Source: Desulfuromonadales bacterium (GTDB lineage: Bacteria; Desulfobacterota; Desulfuromonadia; Desulfuromonadales; BM103). Taken from it: 64,000 nucleotides of DNA. The position numbers were made by a program, and so were the translations under genes. Shown here piece after piece: positions 45,385 through 54,513 of this stretch (the first letter of the stretch is position 1; every line of letters starts with the position of its first letter). The notes under the pieces were generated by a model. The model saw only the letters and a list, made by a program, of their open reading frames with translations, had not been told where the DNA came from and did no database searches. The stretch lies in NCBI GenBank assembly GCA_014860225.1, contig JACZKE010000056.1, forward strand, positions 1 through 64,000. The letters run 5' to 3'.

Positions 45385-46209
45385 GTGCCTTTGACAACGG
45401 TAGGCAAAATCGGTTTTATCGGTGGCGGCAATATGGCAGAAGCCTTTATCAAGGGGCTGATGAACGGTGGTTTCCCGGCTGGAGACATTCTGTTCTCGGA
45501 ACCTAATGAAAAACGGCGCCAAATGATGGAAGAACGTTATGGTGTCAACTGTGCTGCGAATAACGCGGATCTGGTCACTGCCAGCGACATCATCGTCCTG
45601 GCAACCAAACCGCAGATCCTGGATAAAGTCCTGGAAGATATCGTCGCCGTATTTAACGACGAAAAGCTGCTGATCTCGATCCTGGCCGGGATTACAACGA
45701 CAAGGTTGGAAACCGGTCTCGGTGGCCGGTCGCGCGTCGTACGTTCCATGCCGAATACCCCGGCTCTCGCCGGCCAGGGAGCTGCGGCTCTTTGTCCCGG
45801 TAAATATGTCGACCAGGAAAATCGTCGCATAGCCCAACACCTGTTCGAGACGGTCGGTATCGCACTCTGGGTGGAAGAGGGGCAGATGGATGCGGTCACC
45901 GGGCTCTCCGGTTCCGGCCCGGCGTTTGTCTATACCTTCATTGAGGCTCTGACCGCAGGTGGGGTCCAGGAAGGCCTGCGGCTCGATATCGCCCATGCGC
46001 TGGCGGTGCAAACGGTCGCCGGCGCGGCACTCCTGGTACAGACAACCGGTGAACATCCTGCGCTGCTGCGGGAGAAGGTCTGCAGCCCGGCGGGAACCAC
46101 CATCAGTGCCATCCGCGTTCTTGAAGAGCGCGGGCTGCGGGCCATGATGATGGAAGCGGTCGGTGCCGCGACAGCACGATCCCGGGAGCTTGGCAAAGAG
46201 AATAAATAG
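45385..46209 (+). CDS. proC: pyrroline-5-carboxylate reductase
   Basis: ProC reduces (S)-1-pyrroline-5-carboxylate to L-proline with NAD(P)H. The 274-residue product has the Rossmann motif IGFIGGGNMAEAFIKGL, the VRSMPNTPA segment and the C-terminal substrate region DAVTGLSGSGPAFVYTFIEA plus SPAGTTISAI. The start is GTG at 45385, nine bases after AAAGGA. It sits just upstream of the activator gene of the hydroxyproline island, where its product and substrate are pathway intermediates, but its own terminator shows it is a separate transcript. Confidence 0.94.
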   Translation: MPLTTVGKIGFIGGGNMAEAFIKGLMNGGFPAGDILFSEPNEKRRQMMEERYGVNCAANNADLVTASDIIVLATKPQILDKVLEDIVAVFNDEKLLISILAGITTTRLETGLGGRSRVVRSMPNTPALAGQGAAALCPGKYVDQENRRIAQHLFETVGIALWVEEGQMDAVTGLSGSGPAFVYTFIEALTAGGVQEGLRLDIAHALAVQTVAGAALLVQTTGEHPALLREKVCSPAGTTISAIRVLEERGLRAMMMEAVGAATARSRELGKENK

Positions 46210-46228
46210 AGCGGACACGCTGAATTTT

Positions 46229-46262
46229 ATAGGGCCGGTCAATTGACCGGCCCTATTCTGTT
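46229..46262 (+). terminator. terminator after proC
   Basis: A perfect 28-nt palindrome (46229-46256), ATAGGGCCGGTCAA and its complement, followed by TCTGTTT. Confidence 0.75.
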
Positions 46263-46492
46263 TAAGCGGTTTGCGGTCGGCGCAATCATCAAAACCGCAT
46301 TTCAGGTAACCCTGAAGCATGACCGGAAAGTCTGCTTCGCAATGCTCGCTGTAAAGCAGAGATGTCTCGATTTAGCCGGCAATAAAAGCTGTCTGAAGAG
46401 TGCATTGCATAAAGGTGGGCACGCTTCTGAAGACAGACAAACAGAGCGCCGGTATTCATTTGTACAAAAGTGATTCCTTCTTGCATAAGCAA

Positions 46493-46504
46493 TGCATTTA
46501 CGCA
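46493..46504. promoter_or_regulatory. TGCA-N4-YGCA palindrome before the activator gene
   Basis: TGCATTTACGCA, 32 bp before the activator ATG. With flanks it reads ATGCATTTACGCATAA, differing by one base from the site at 48339 on the other side of the gene. This suggests autoregulation by the activator. I found no convincing sigma-54 promoter in the 46263-46492 gap, which otherwise holds only an AAACCGC-type inverted repeat near 46266-46298. Confidence 0.45.
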
Positions 46505-46536
46505 TAACATGTGTCAATGCACCGGGGAGGTATGTA

Positions 46537-48282
46537 ATGACCAATCAGGAATCGCCCATCAACCCGCAATCACTTGCTGCAAACTTTTTGGACGCGATAT
46601 CTGTCCCGTTACTGGCTTGTGACGGACAGGAGCGAATCGTCTTCGTCAACCCGGCGGCCGCAAGTCAACTCGGCGTCAAGGTCGGTATGTCGCTTGTTGA
46701 GCCGTTGCCCAAACTGGCAGAGGCGATAGGGAATTTTCGGCGCAGTGCAACCAGTAATCCGCCATTGACGATCCTGCGCGGTGCCAGCGCCCCTTACCTT
46801 GCGATGCTCAGTACAGTGAAAGACGCCGATGGCCAGAAGTTGACGCTTTGCCTTCTGCCGCCCGCACCATCAATCCCTGATTCCGATCGCCGTGTCCTTG
46901 ATTTTGAGGCGTTGACGCTTGAGTTGCATGCCATTATTGATTCTTCCTCTGATGGCTTGTTCGTATGCGACGGCGATGCGAACGTGATCCGGGTGAATCC
47001 GGCTTCGGAACGTATTCATAAGCGGATGGCCTCCGAAATGGTCGGGCGCAATATGCGCGAGCTGATACCTGAAGGATTTATCGACCGTTCAGCCGCACTT
47101 GAAGCCAGCCTGCAGAAGAAAGTTGTCAGTCTCCTGCAGAATATGCCGAACGGCAGAAAACTGATTTCCATTGGCACGCCAGTCTTTGACCAGAGCGGCG
47201 AGCTGATCCGGGTCGTGGTCAGTGAACGTGACATCACTGAAATCGACAAATTGCAGCGGGAGTTGGAAAACCAGGAGGCCATCAAGGACCAGTTCCGTCA
47301 CCAGATGCTGGAAATGCAGCAGGCTGAGTTTGAGGGCAGAAAAATTATTGCCCGCAGTCCGAATATGATCAAGGCGCTGCGCCAGGCGCTGAAGGTTGCT
47401 GCCGCAGATTCATCGGTGCTGATTCTCGGTGAATCAGGGGTCGGCAAAGGTGTCGTCGCCGATATGATTCATAGCAATTCTCAACGCGCCGACCGACCGT
47501 TGATAAAAATTAATTGCGGTGCAATCCCCGAATCGCTGATAGAGGCAGAACTGTTCGGTTATGAGAAAGGCGCCTTTACTGGCGCCAGCCCAGGTGGCAA
47601 ACCGGGACAGTTCGAGTTGGCACATGAGGGTATCCTTTTCCTCGATGAAATTGCTGAACTGCCACTGGCTGCCCAGGTCAAGCTGCTGCGTTTCCTTGAA
47701 GACGGACGGATTACACGCCTGGGCGGCACCGAAGAACGCAAGCTGGATGTGCGTGTGCTGGCGGCTACGCATCGCGACCTGGAAGAGATGATCGAACAAC
47801 GGACCTTCCGGCTCGACCTCTATTATCGGCTCAATGTTATTCCTATTCATGTGCCTGCGGTCCGCGAGCGCAAGGACTGTCTGGTGCCTTTGATCCGGCA
47901 TTATATTGATCATTTTTCTGCTATCAACAAGGTGTCGAAGCGTCTGACCAGAGCTGCACTCGAAGCCCTCGCCAATTATTCGTTCCCGGGCAATGTCCGG
48001 GAATTGATGAACATCAGTGAACGGTTGGTGGTCATGTCGGAGACCGAGGTCGTTGACCTCGCTGATTTGCCCTCTCAGGTTGCCGGATCGGTGAGAACAG
48101 GTGTTCCCGAGGATCTGGACTGGCCAGAGACTATGACCTTGCAGCAGGCTCTTGAGGCCGTCGAACGCAACCTCCTGGCCCGAGCGCGTGAGCGTTACCG
48201 CAACCAGACCATGATTGCTGAAGCGCTCGGTGTGAACCAGTCGACGATCGCTCGTAAATTGAAACGTTACGGCCTGTCATGA
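46537..48282 (+). CDS. PAS-containing sigma-54 activator, TyrR/PrdR-like
   Basis: A 581-residue enhancer-binding protein without a receiver domain. Two PAS-like domains (about 15-120 and 135-240: DSSSDGLFVCDGDANVIRVN) probably bind a small ligand. The AAA+ domain (about 270-500) has Walker A GESGVGKG, the sigma-54 loop GAFTGA, ILFLDEIAELPL and PGNVRELMN. The C-terminal helix-turn-helix is YRNQTMIAEALGVNQSTIARKL, of the TyrR/PrdR kind seen in regulators of amino-acid catabolism. GGGGAGG precedes the ATG at 46537. It lies immediately upstream of the liv-hypD operon and is flanked by two almost identical palindromes, so it is probably the dedicated activator of the hydroxyproline island. Confidence 0.88.
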   Translation: MTNQESPINPQSLAANFLDAISVPLLACDGQERIVFVNPAAASQLGVKVGMSLVEPLPKLAEAIGNFRRSATSNPPLTILRGASAPYLAMLSTVKDADGQKLTLCLLPPAPSIPDSDRRVLDFEALTLELHAIIDSSSDGLFVCDGDANVIRVNPASERIHKRMASEMVGRNMRELIPEGFIDRSAALEASLQKKVVSLLQNMPNGRKLISIGTPVFDQSGELIRVVVSERDITEIDKLQRELENQEAIKDQFRHQMLEMQQAEFEGRKIIARSPNMIKALRQALKVAAADSSVLILGESGVGKGVVADMIHSNSQRADRPLIKINCGAIPESLIEAELFGYEKGAFTGASPGGKPGQFELAHEGILFLDEIAELPLAAQVKLLRFLEDGRITRLGGTEERKLDVRVLAATHRDLEEMIEQRTFRLDLYYRLNVIPIHVPAVRERKDCLVPLIRHYIDHFSAINKVSKRLTRAALEALANYSFPGNVRELMNISERLVVMSETEVVDLADLPSQVAGSVRTGVPEDLDWPETMTLQQALEAVERNLLARARERYRNQTMIAEALGVNQSTIARKLKRYGLS

Positions 48283-48338
48283 TTCTTCCCTTGACGTCGC
48301 TTGATTACAGTGACTTATGTCGCTGCCTAACCTGTCTA

Positions 48339-48350
48339 TGCAGTTACGCA
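48339..48350. promoter_or_regulatory. candidate upstream activator site of the liv-hypD operon
   Basis: TGCAGTTACGCA in the context ATGCAGTTACGCATAA, 222 bp upstream of the sigma-54 promoter. It is 15 of 16 identical to the site at 46493. Confidence 0.5.
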
Positions 48351-48571
48351 TAAAATCCGGACGACTGTGCAGTCCACGGCCAACACAGGGCCGATAATAT
48401 TCCTGCCACTCGCATTATGTCTCCGGTGCGCTCTCCTGGCACTAAGGTCTTCTGGTGACTTCCATTACTTTCAAGTAACTGCAATCAAAGACGTTTATCT
48501 TAGTGTACCAATGTGTTAGAGTCTTCCCATCTTACTGTCTCGTAGCTCCTTTGCTAAAATAAAACGGAGTT

Positions 48572-48587
48572 TGGCATCAGCTTTGCT
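48572..48587 (+). promoter_or_regulatory. sigma-54 (-24/-12) promoter of the liv-hypD operon
   Basis: TGGCATCAGCTTTGCT has GG-N10-GC spacing and the TTGCT -12. Its -24 heptamer TGGCATC is identical to that before the P5C dehydrogenase gene (58136). The predicted leader is about 130 nt. Confidence 0.6.
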
Positions 48588-48727
48588 AGATGTTATTTCA
48601 CGTGCTTCTTCAGTTCCGCTGTTAAGCCGTATTCAAAGTGGTATAATCTATCGCTTTCGAGTGAAGTTTAATCGGTGGGTTCTCGACATTCTGTCGACTC
48701 ACACACTACAAAACAAGGAGAAACGGT

Positions 48728-49849
48728 ATGAAAAAGTATCTGGCAACATTGCTGGCAGTGTTCTTTGTAACGGGCATCGCATGCGCTGCTGACACCTTAA
48801 AGGTTGGTGTCCAGGCCCCCATTACCGGCAGCTACGCGAATGAAGGGCAGGGGATTGAGAACGGCGTGCGGCTGCTGGCAGAGCAGCTCAATGCCAAGGG
48901 CGGCGTGATGGGCAAGCAGATCGAAGTGATCGTCTGCGACGACCAGGGAACAGCAATGGCCGCCGCCATCTGCGCCAAGGATCTGGTTAACAAAGGCGTC
49001 TCGATGGTTATCGGATCTTACACCTCGACCTGTGCCGAAGCCGCTCAGGACACCTACTTCAAGGCAGGCGTCCTGCAGACCTCCGACGGTACCGCCGACA
49101 ACCTGACCGAGAAGGGTTACTGGACCTTCCTGCGCAACTCCTTCCCCAACAGCGCCGAAGCCGAATTCGCCGCTGACTACATGGTCAACGTCAAGAAATA
49201 CCAGCGCATCGTGGTGCTTTCGGATTTCTCGACCTATGCAGACGGCCTGGGCAACGCCACGGAAGCTGCGGTCAAGAAACTGGGGGGCAACATCGTCTCG
49301 CGAGATAAAATCAAAGCCGATTCGCAGAACTTCACCCCGGTTCTGACCAACATCAAGTCGAAAAATCCTGACGTGATCTTCTTTGCCGGTTATTACTCCG
49401 ACGGCGGTCAACTGCGCGCCCAGCAGATGGCCCTCGGCATCAAGGCTGATTTCATCGGCGGCGACGCCAATGACAATCCCGATTTCGTCAAACTCGCCGG
49501 AACGGCGGCCGAAGGCGCTTACATCATCAACGTCCCCTCCCCGGATGTGCTGCCCTACGATGTGGCAAAAACATTCATTGCTGACTACCAGAAAAAATAT
49601 GGCGAAATGCCTCCTTCCATCTGGGGCCTGATGAACATCGACGGCATGCGCGCCATCATTCACGCCATGGAGCAGAACAAGAGTTTCGATACTAAAAAGG
49701 CCGCCGATTACCTGCACAACATGAAAGAGCCACTGCCAGGGATCACCGGTCCTATCGCCTTCGCCAAAGATGGCAATCGCATGGGCGGCGCCTACGTGGT
49801 CAAAAAAATTCAGGCCAACGGCGAATATGCCCACGAATATGTCCAGTAA
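48728..49849 (+). CDS. livJ: branched-chain-type amino acid ABC transporter, substrate-binding protein
   Basis: A 373-residue periplasmic binding protein with a signal peptide (MKKYLATLLAVFFVTGIACA) and a type I periplasmic fold (LKVGVQAPITGSYANEGQG, GVSMVIGSYTSTCAEAA, DVIFFAGYYSDG). The Liv/HAAT family binds many amino acids, and the name does not fix the ligand. Genetic linkage to hydroxyproline and proline catabolic genes suggests hydroxyproline or proline. AAGGAG is seven bases before the ATG. A strong terminator and a 165-bp repeat separate it from the membrane subunits, an arrangement that would make this subunit more abundant than the rest. Confidence 0.88.
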   Translation: MKKYLATLLAVFFVTGIACAADTLKVGVQAPITGSYANEGQGIENGVRLLAEQLNAKGGVMGKQIEVIVCDDQGTAMAAAICAKDLVNKGVSMVIGSYTSTCAEAAQDTYFKAGVLQTSDGTADNLTEKGYWTFLRNSFPNSAEAEFAADYMVNVKKYQRIVVLSDFSTYADGLGNATEAAVKKLGGNIVSRDKIKADSQNFTPVLTNIKSKNPDVIFFAGYYSDGGQLRAQQMALGIKADFIGGDANDNPDFVKLAGTAAEGAYIINVPSPDVLPYDVAKTFIADYQKKYGEMPPSIWGLMNIDGMRAIIHAMEQNKSFDTKKAADYLHNMKEPLPGITGPIAFAKDGNRMGGAYVVKKIQANGEYAHEYVQ

Positions 49850-49868
49850 TAAGATCTGAGTCGTCCCA

Positions 49869-49897
49869 GGGGGAAGCCGATCGCTTCCCCCTTTTTT
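49869..49897 (+). terminator. intra-operon terminator after livJ
   Basis: GGGGGAAGC (49869-49877), a CGATC loop and GCTTCCCCC (49883-49891), then six T. Partial termination here would raise the ratio of binding protein to permease. Confidence 0.85.
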
Positions 49898-49901
49898 CTC
49901 T

Positions 49902-50066
49902 AACAGCCTGTCGGACTATACGGGCCGAAGCGAAAATTTGGATGTTTGAGAACAGATTTTAGCTCATTTGCAGGTTGATAGCCGTAGCTATGGACCAAAA
50001 AGGAGCTGAAATATGGGCCAAGCAGCCGGATTTGCAGCAGGCTCATGGATACTCCGACAGGCTGCT
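49902..50066. repeat. 165-bp long-hairpin repeat element (copy 2)
   Basis: Outer arms AACAGCCTGTCGGACTAT (49902-49919) and ATACTCCGACAGGCTGCT (50049-50066) pair with two mismatches. Inner pairs include ATTTTAGCTC with GAGCTGAAAT, and GGTTGATAGC with GCTATGGACC around the apex AGCCGTAGCTA (49980-49990). The size and apex match the element at 12181-12343. It sits inside the liv operon, between the livJ terminator and livH. Confidence 0.6.
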
Positions 50067-50126
50067 ATAAATACTCAATTCGCACGGTTTCCCCTGCTTC
50101 CTGGCAGCAGGGTCGCAAGGTGATTT

Positions 50127-51023
50127 ATGGATATTTTCCTGCAGCAGCTGGCCAACGGCCTGACCATCGGCAGCATGTTCGCCCTGGTGGCCCTGGGCTA
50201 CACCATGGTCTACGGAGTCATGCGCCTGATCAACTTCGCCCACGGTGACATGGTCGCCGCCTCGGCTTTTGTCGGCCTGACCATCTACACGCATGTCACG
50301 GGACAAGCCACTTCTCTGGCCGCGGTGGTCGCCATCTTTCTGCTGTCTGCTGTAGTGATGGCTGTGCTTGGCGTCGTTCTCGAGCGGGTTGCCTATCGTC
50401 CACTGCGTGAGGCGCCGCGCCTGTCGGCAGTGGTCTCGGCACTTGGAGCCAGCCTCGTCATCCAGAACGGCATCATGTTGATCTGGGGGCCGCGCATGCG
50501 CATCTTCCCGGAGCTGGTGCCCCAGGTCTACTGGGATTTCGGTGGTGTGGTCATCAGCCTCATCCAGGTGATTATTCTGGTCCTGTCGCTGGTGCTGATG
50601 ATTGCTCTCTATCTGTTCGTCGAAAAGACCCGCATCGGCGCGGCGATTCGCGCCAGCTCCATCGACCAGGACGCGGCTCGGCTGATGGGGATCAACGTCA
50701 ACAGCATCATCGCGTTGATCTTTATCATCGGTTCTTCCCTGGGCGCCGTTGGAGGTTTGTTTATCGGCCTTTATTACCGTGGTATCACTTTCAACATGGG
50801 CTGGCAGTATGGCCTCTACGCCTTTGTTGCCGCGATCATCGGCGGTATCGGCAATATCCCCGGAGCAATGCTCGGGGGCATGCTGCTCGGTCTTTTTAAC
50901 GCCTTTATCGCCGGTTACGTATCCAGTACCTGGGCCGATGCCTTTACCTTTATCCTTTTGATCGTGATCCTGATTATCCGTCCCACCGGTATCCTCGGTG
51001 AGCGGGTTGCGGAGAAAGTCTGA
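50127..51023 (+). CDS. livH: branched-chain-type amino acid ABC transporter permease LivH
   Basis: A 298-residue inner-membrane permease with about eight helices and the LivH signature (LANGLTIGSMFALVALGYTMVYGV at the start; GAAIRASSIDQDAARLMGIN in the coupling loop that contacts the ATPases). AAGGTGATTT precedes the ATG. Its stop shares one base with the livM start. Confidence 0.92.
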   Translation: MDIFLQQLANGLTIGSMFALVALGYTMVYGVMRLINFAHGDMVAASAFVGLTIYTHVTGQATSLAAVVAIFLLSAVVMAVLGVVLERVAYRPLREAPRLSAVVSALGASLVIQNGIMLIWGPRMRIFPELVPQVYWDFGGVVISLIQVIILVLSLVLMIALYLFVEKTRIGAAIRASSIDQDAARLMGINVNSIIALIFIIGSSLGAVGGLFIGLYYRGITFNMGWQYGLYAFVAAIIGGIGNIPGAMLGGMLLGLFNAFIAGYVSSTWADAFTFILLIVILIIRPTGILGERVAEKV

Positions 51024-51968
51024 TGAAAACTATACAACGTTTCGCTTATCCGATCTTCTTCGCGGTCATGGCGATCTTGCCGCACGTTCTGGATTCTCGC
51101 TGGCAAGCCGTGGCAATCACCTTTTTGATTTTTGCTGTCGTTGCCCTGTCGCAGGATATTATCCTCGGCAAGAGCGGTATGTTCAACATGGGGCAGGCGC
51201 TCTTCTTTGGTCTCGGTGCCTATACCACGGCAATCCTCAACAATGAGTACGGCTGGTCGATCATCGCCACGATCCCGTTGGCGATTCTGATCCCGGCTGT
51301 CTGCGGAGTCCTGCTGGCCGGTCCCATCGTGCATCTGCGCGGCGATTACCTGCTGGTCACCACCATCGGTTTCAATATCGTCTTCGTCCAGGTGGTACAG
51401 AACAACCTCGGCGGCATCACGGGCGGTCCGAACGGCATCTTTGGACTTGATTCTTTAAGTTTCTACGGAATCGATCTGACCAGTCAGGTGTCGGTTTACT
51501 ACTTCGCCTTTGCGGTGCTGCTGCTCACCCTCGGCATCATGCGTAATCTTGCAGGCAGCAAGGCCGGACGTGCCATGCACTATCTGCGCGAAGACCAGTT
51601 GGCGGCGGAAAGTATCGGCATCAACACGCGCATCTACAAAATATTCGCCTTTGCCCTGGGTGCCGGTATCGCCGGTCTGGCGGGCACAGTCTTCGCGGTA
51701 CAGTATTCAGCAGTCAGTCCGGAAGCATTTGACTTTATTCAGTCGGTGCTGTTCTTCAGTATCGTCATCGTCGGTGGTTCCTCTGTGCCTGGCGTTTTGA
51801 TCGGTGTGTTTGTCATGTTCGTGTTACCGGAGATCTTCCGTGAATTTGCCACATGGCGCTTCTTTATCTTCGGTTTTGCGATGATTGCGGCGATGATTCT
51901 GCGTCCGCGCGGCATTATCCCGGCCACCTTTGGCAAAATTCCCAAGTTCTTGATCAAGGAAAACAACC

Positions 51969-51979
<11 letters not shown>
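51023..51979 (+). CDS. livM: branched-chain-type amino acid ABC transporter permease LivM
   Basis: A 318-residue second permease subunit with about nine helices, the LivM features GKSGMFNMGQALFFGLGAY and the coupling-loop segment GRAMHYLREDQLAAESIGIN. Translationally coupled: the start overlaps the livH stop (TGATG) and the 3' end overlaps livG by 11 nt. Confidence 0.92.
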
Positions 51980-52740
<761 letters not shown>

Positions 52741-52748
<8 letters not shown>

Positions 52749-53460
52749 CGATGTCTTGTTTGAAATCAAGGATCTTGAAGTTTCCTACGGAGCTATCGCT
52801 GCCATCAAGGGGATCTCGCTGAAGGTGCACAAAGGCGAAATTGTCGCCATACTGGGCGCCAATGGCGCCGGCAAAACCACGACCATGCGCACCATCAGCC
52901 AGCTGCTCAAAGCCAAGGCCGGCTCGATCCGCTTCAAAGAGCATGAGCTGACCAATTTACCGGCGCACAAGATCGTCAAACTTGGGATCAGTCACTCGCC
53001 GGAAGGACGACGGGTCTTTGGCATTTTGACTGTCGAGGAGAACCTGACGCTCGGCGCTTTCTCGCAGAGCAAGCTGGATCGCAAAACCCTGGCGTGGGTT
53101 TATGACCTGTTCCCGCGCCTTCAGGAGCGACGCAAGCAGCTGGCCGGGACCTTGTCGGGCGGCGAACAGCAGATGCTGGCTATCGGGCGAGCCCTGATGA
53201 GCAATCCGGAGATGGTGCTGCTCGACGAGCCGTCACTCGGCATTGCGCCGATTCTGGTCAAGGCGATTTTTAAACAGATCAAGGAAATCGCCAAAAGTGG
53301 TGTAACCGTTCTGCTGGTGGAACAGAATGCCAAAGCCGCTCTGAAGCTCGCCGATCGTGGTTATGTGCTGGATGTCGGCAAAATTGCTCTGTCCGGGACT
53401 TCGGCAGAGCTGCTGGCATCGGAAAAAGTCCAGGAAGCTTATCTAGGCAAGAAAAACTAG
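52741..53460 (+). CDS. livF: branched-chain-type amino acid ABC transporter ATPase LivF
   Basis: A 239-residue ABC ATPase with Walker A GANGAGKTT, the signature TLSGGEQQML, Walker B MVLLDEPSLGIAP and the H-loop LLVEQNAKAAL. I chose the ATG at 52741, nine bases after GAGG and overlapping the livG stop; the longer frame to 52663 is out of line with the family length. Confidence 0.93.
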
Positions 53461-53487
53461 TCTTTTTGCGTGTCGGGGGAGAGACCA

Positions 53488-54297
53488 ATGAATTTTAAGG
53501 ATATCCTGGTTCATATTGACAACCGTCCGAGCTGCGCGTCGCGTCAGGATGTTGCCATCAAATTAGCCAAACAGCAGCAGGCGCGCTTGACAGGTCTCTA
53601 CGTCATCGCGCATCCCTATTATGCCTCACACCATGTCGATTCGCAGGCGTTGGCCGAAGAGGCCCGTCAAAACTTTGCGCAGGCTGTTGACTCGGCACAG
53701 CTGGATTCGGCGTGGCTCTGTGTCGACAGTTTGCAAAGCGGTCTTGAATTGTCTCAGAATATCAATCTGCAAGCCCATTACCATGACTTGCTGGTTATCA
53801 GTCAGACAGACCTGAACACTCCTGATCGCACGATACCGCCTGACCTTCCCGAACGGGCAGTGCTCGGTACCGGGCGTCCGGTGATGATTGTTCCTTATGC
53901 TGGTGAATTCAAACGCCTCGGTCGGCGAGTGATGCTCGCCTGGCGCGGCGGCCCGGAATCTTCGCGTGCTCTGCACGACAGTCTGCCGTTGTTGCGTCAG
54001 GCAGAGCTGGTGCGGGTCCTCAGTGTTCAAGGTATAGGTGGCGACGAATCATACAAGGCGCACAATGCTGACATCTGCGAACACCTGCTGCATTACGGCA
54101 TCAAGGCCTCCGGAGAGAAACATGTCAGTGGTGATTTGAGCGTCGGTGACATGCTGCTCAACCGTTGCGCCGACGAAGGTATCGATCTCCTGGTGATGGG
54201 CGCGTTTGCGCAATCCCGTCGCGGCCAACAGACCCTTGGCGACGTCGGTCGTTACCTGCTGGAGTTCATGACCGTGCCGGTGTTGATGTCGCATTAG
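53488..54297 (+). CDS. universal stress protein, tandem UspA domains
   Basis: A 269-residue protein with two Usp folds. The first (1-about 145) starts FKDILVHIDNRPSC and ends with RPVMIVPYAG; the second (about 150-269) has VMLAWRGGPESSRAL and ends GDVGRYLLEFMTVPVLMSH. The ATP-binding GX2GX9G(S/T) pattern is incomplete in both, so nucleotide binding is doubtful. It follows livF by 27 bp behind GGGGGAG and precedes hypD with no terminator between them, so it is probably part of the island operon. Its role there is unknown. Confidence 0.8.
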   Translation: MNFKDILVHIDNRPSCASRQDVAIKLAKQQQARLTGLYVIAHPYYASHHVDSQALAEEARQNFAQAVDSAQLDSAWLCVDSLQSGLELSQNINLQAHYHDLLVISQTDLNTPDRTIPPDLPERAVLGTGRPVMIVPYAGEFKRLGRRVMLAWRGGPESSRALHDSLPLLRQAELVRVLSVQGIGGDESYKAHNADICEHLLHYGIKASGEKHVSGDLSVGDMLLNRCADEGIDLLVMGAFAQSRRGQQTLGDVGRYLLEFMTVPVLMSH

Positions 54298-54513
54298 CAG
54301 CTTGTTGAACGATGCAGGCTGCTCTTGCGTCAAGTTTGTCAGACGCAGTAACATAAAGGCAACCGTTAAACTTTTGCCGGCACTCAATCAAGTGTCCTGT
54401 CCCGCAAGAGGATCGTCATTAACATGGAAAGAGGTCTGCACGCTGTTCCGCAGAGAAAAGCTTCTGCTGAAGGAAATTTTTACCCGATAAAGGCAAACGC
54501 CATCGGACCGGGA

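Noticed and set aside
45313-46320. 335-codon open frame antisense to proC
   Set aside because: Overlaps all of proC and its terminator; no start signals.
46400-46430. GTGGGCACGCTTCTG as a sigma-54 promoter for the activator gene
   Set aside because: The -24 half is fair but the -12 GC is missing at the required spacing.
48436-48452. TGGCACTAAGGTCTTCT as a sigma-54 promoter of livJ
   Set aside because: Good -24 box but no GC at -12; the element at 48572 fits both boxes.
48797-49834. 345-codon open frame antisense to livJ
   Set aside because: Shadow of a strongly supported gene; Gly/His/Asp-rich composition without any family features.
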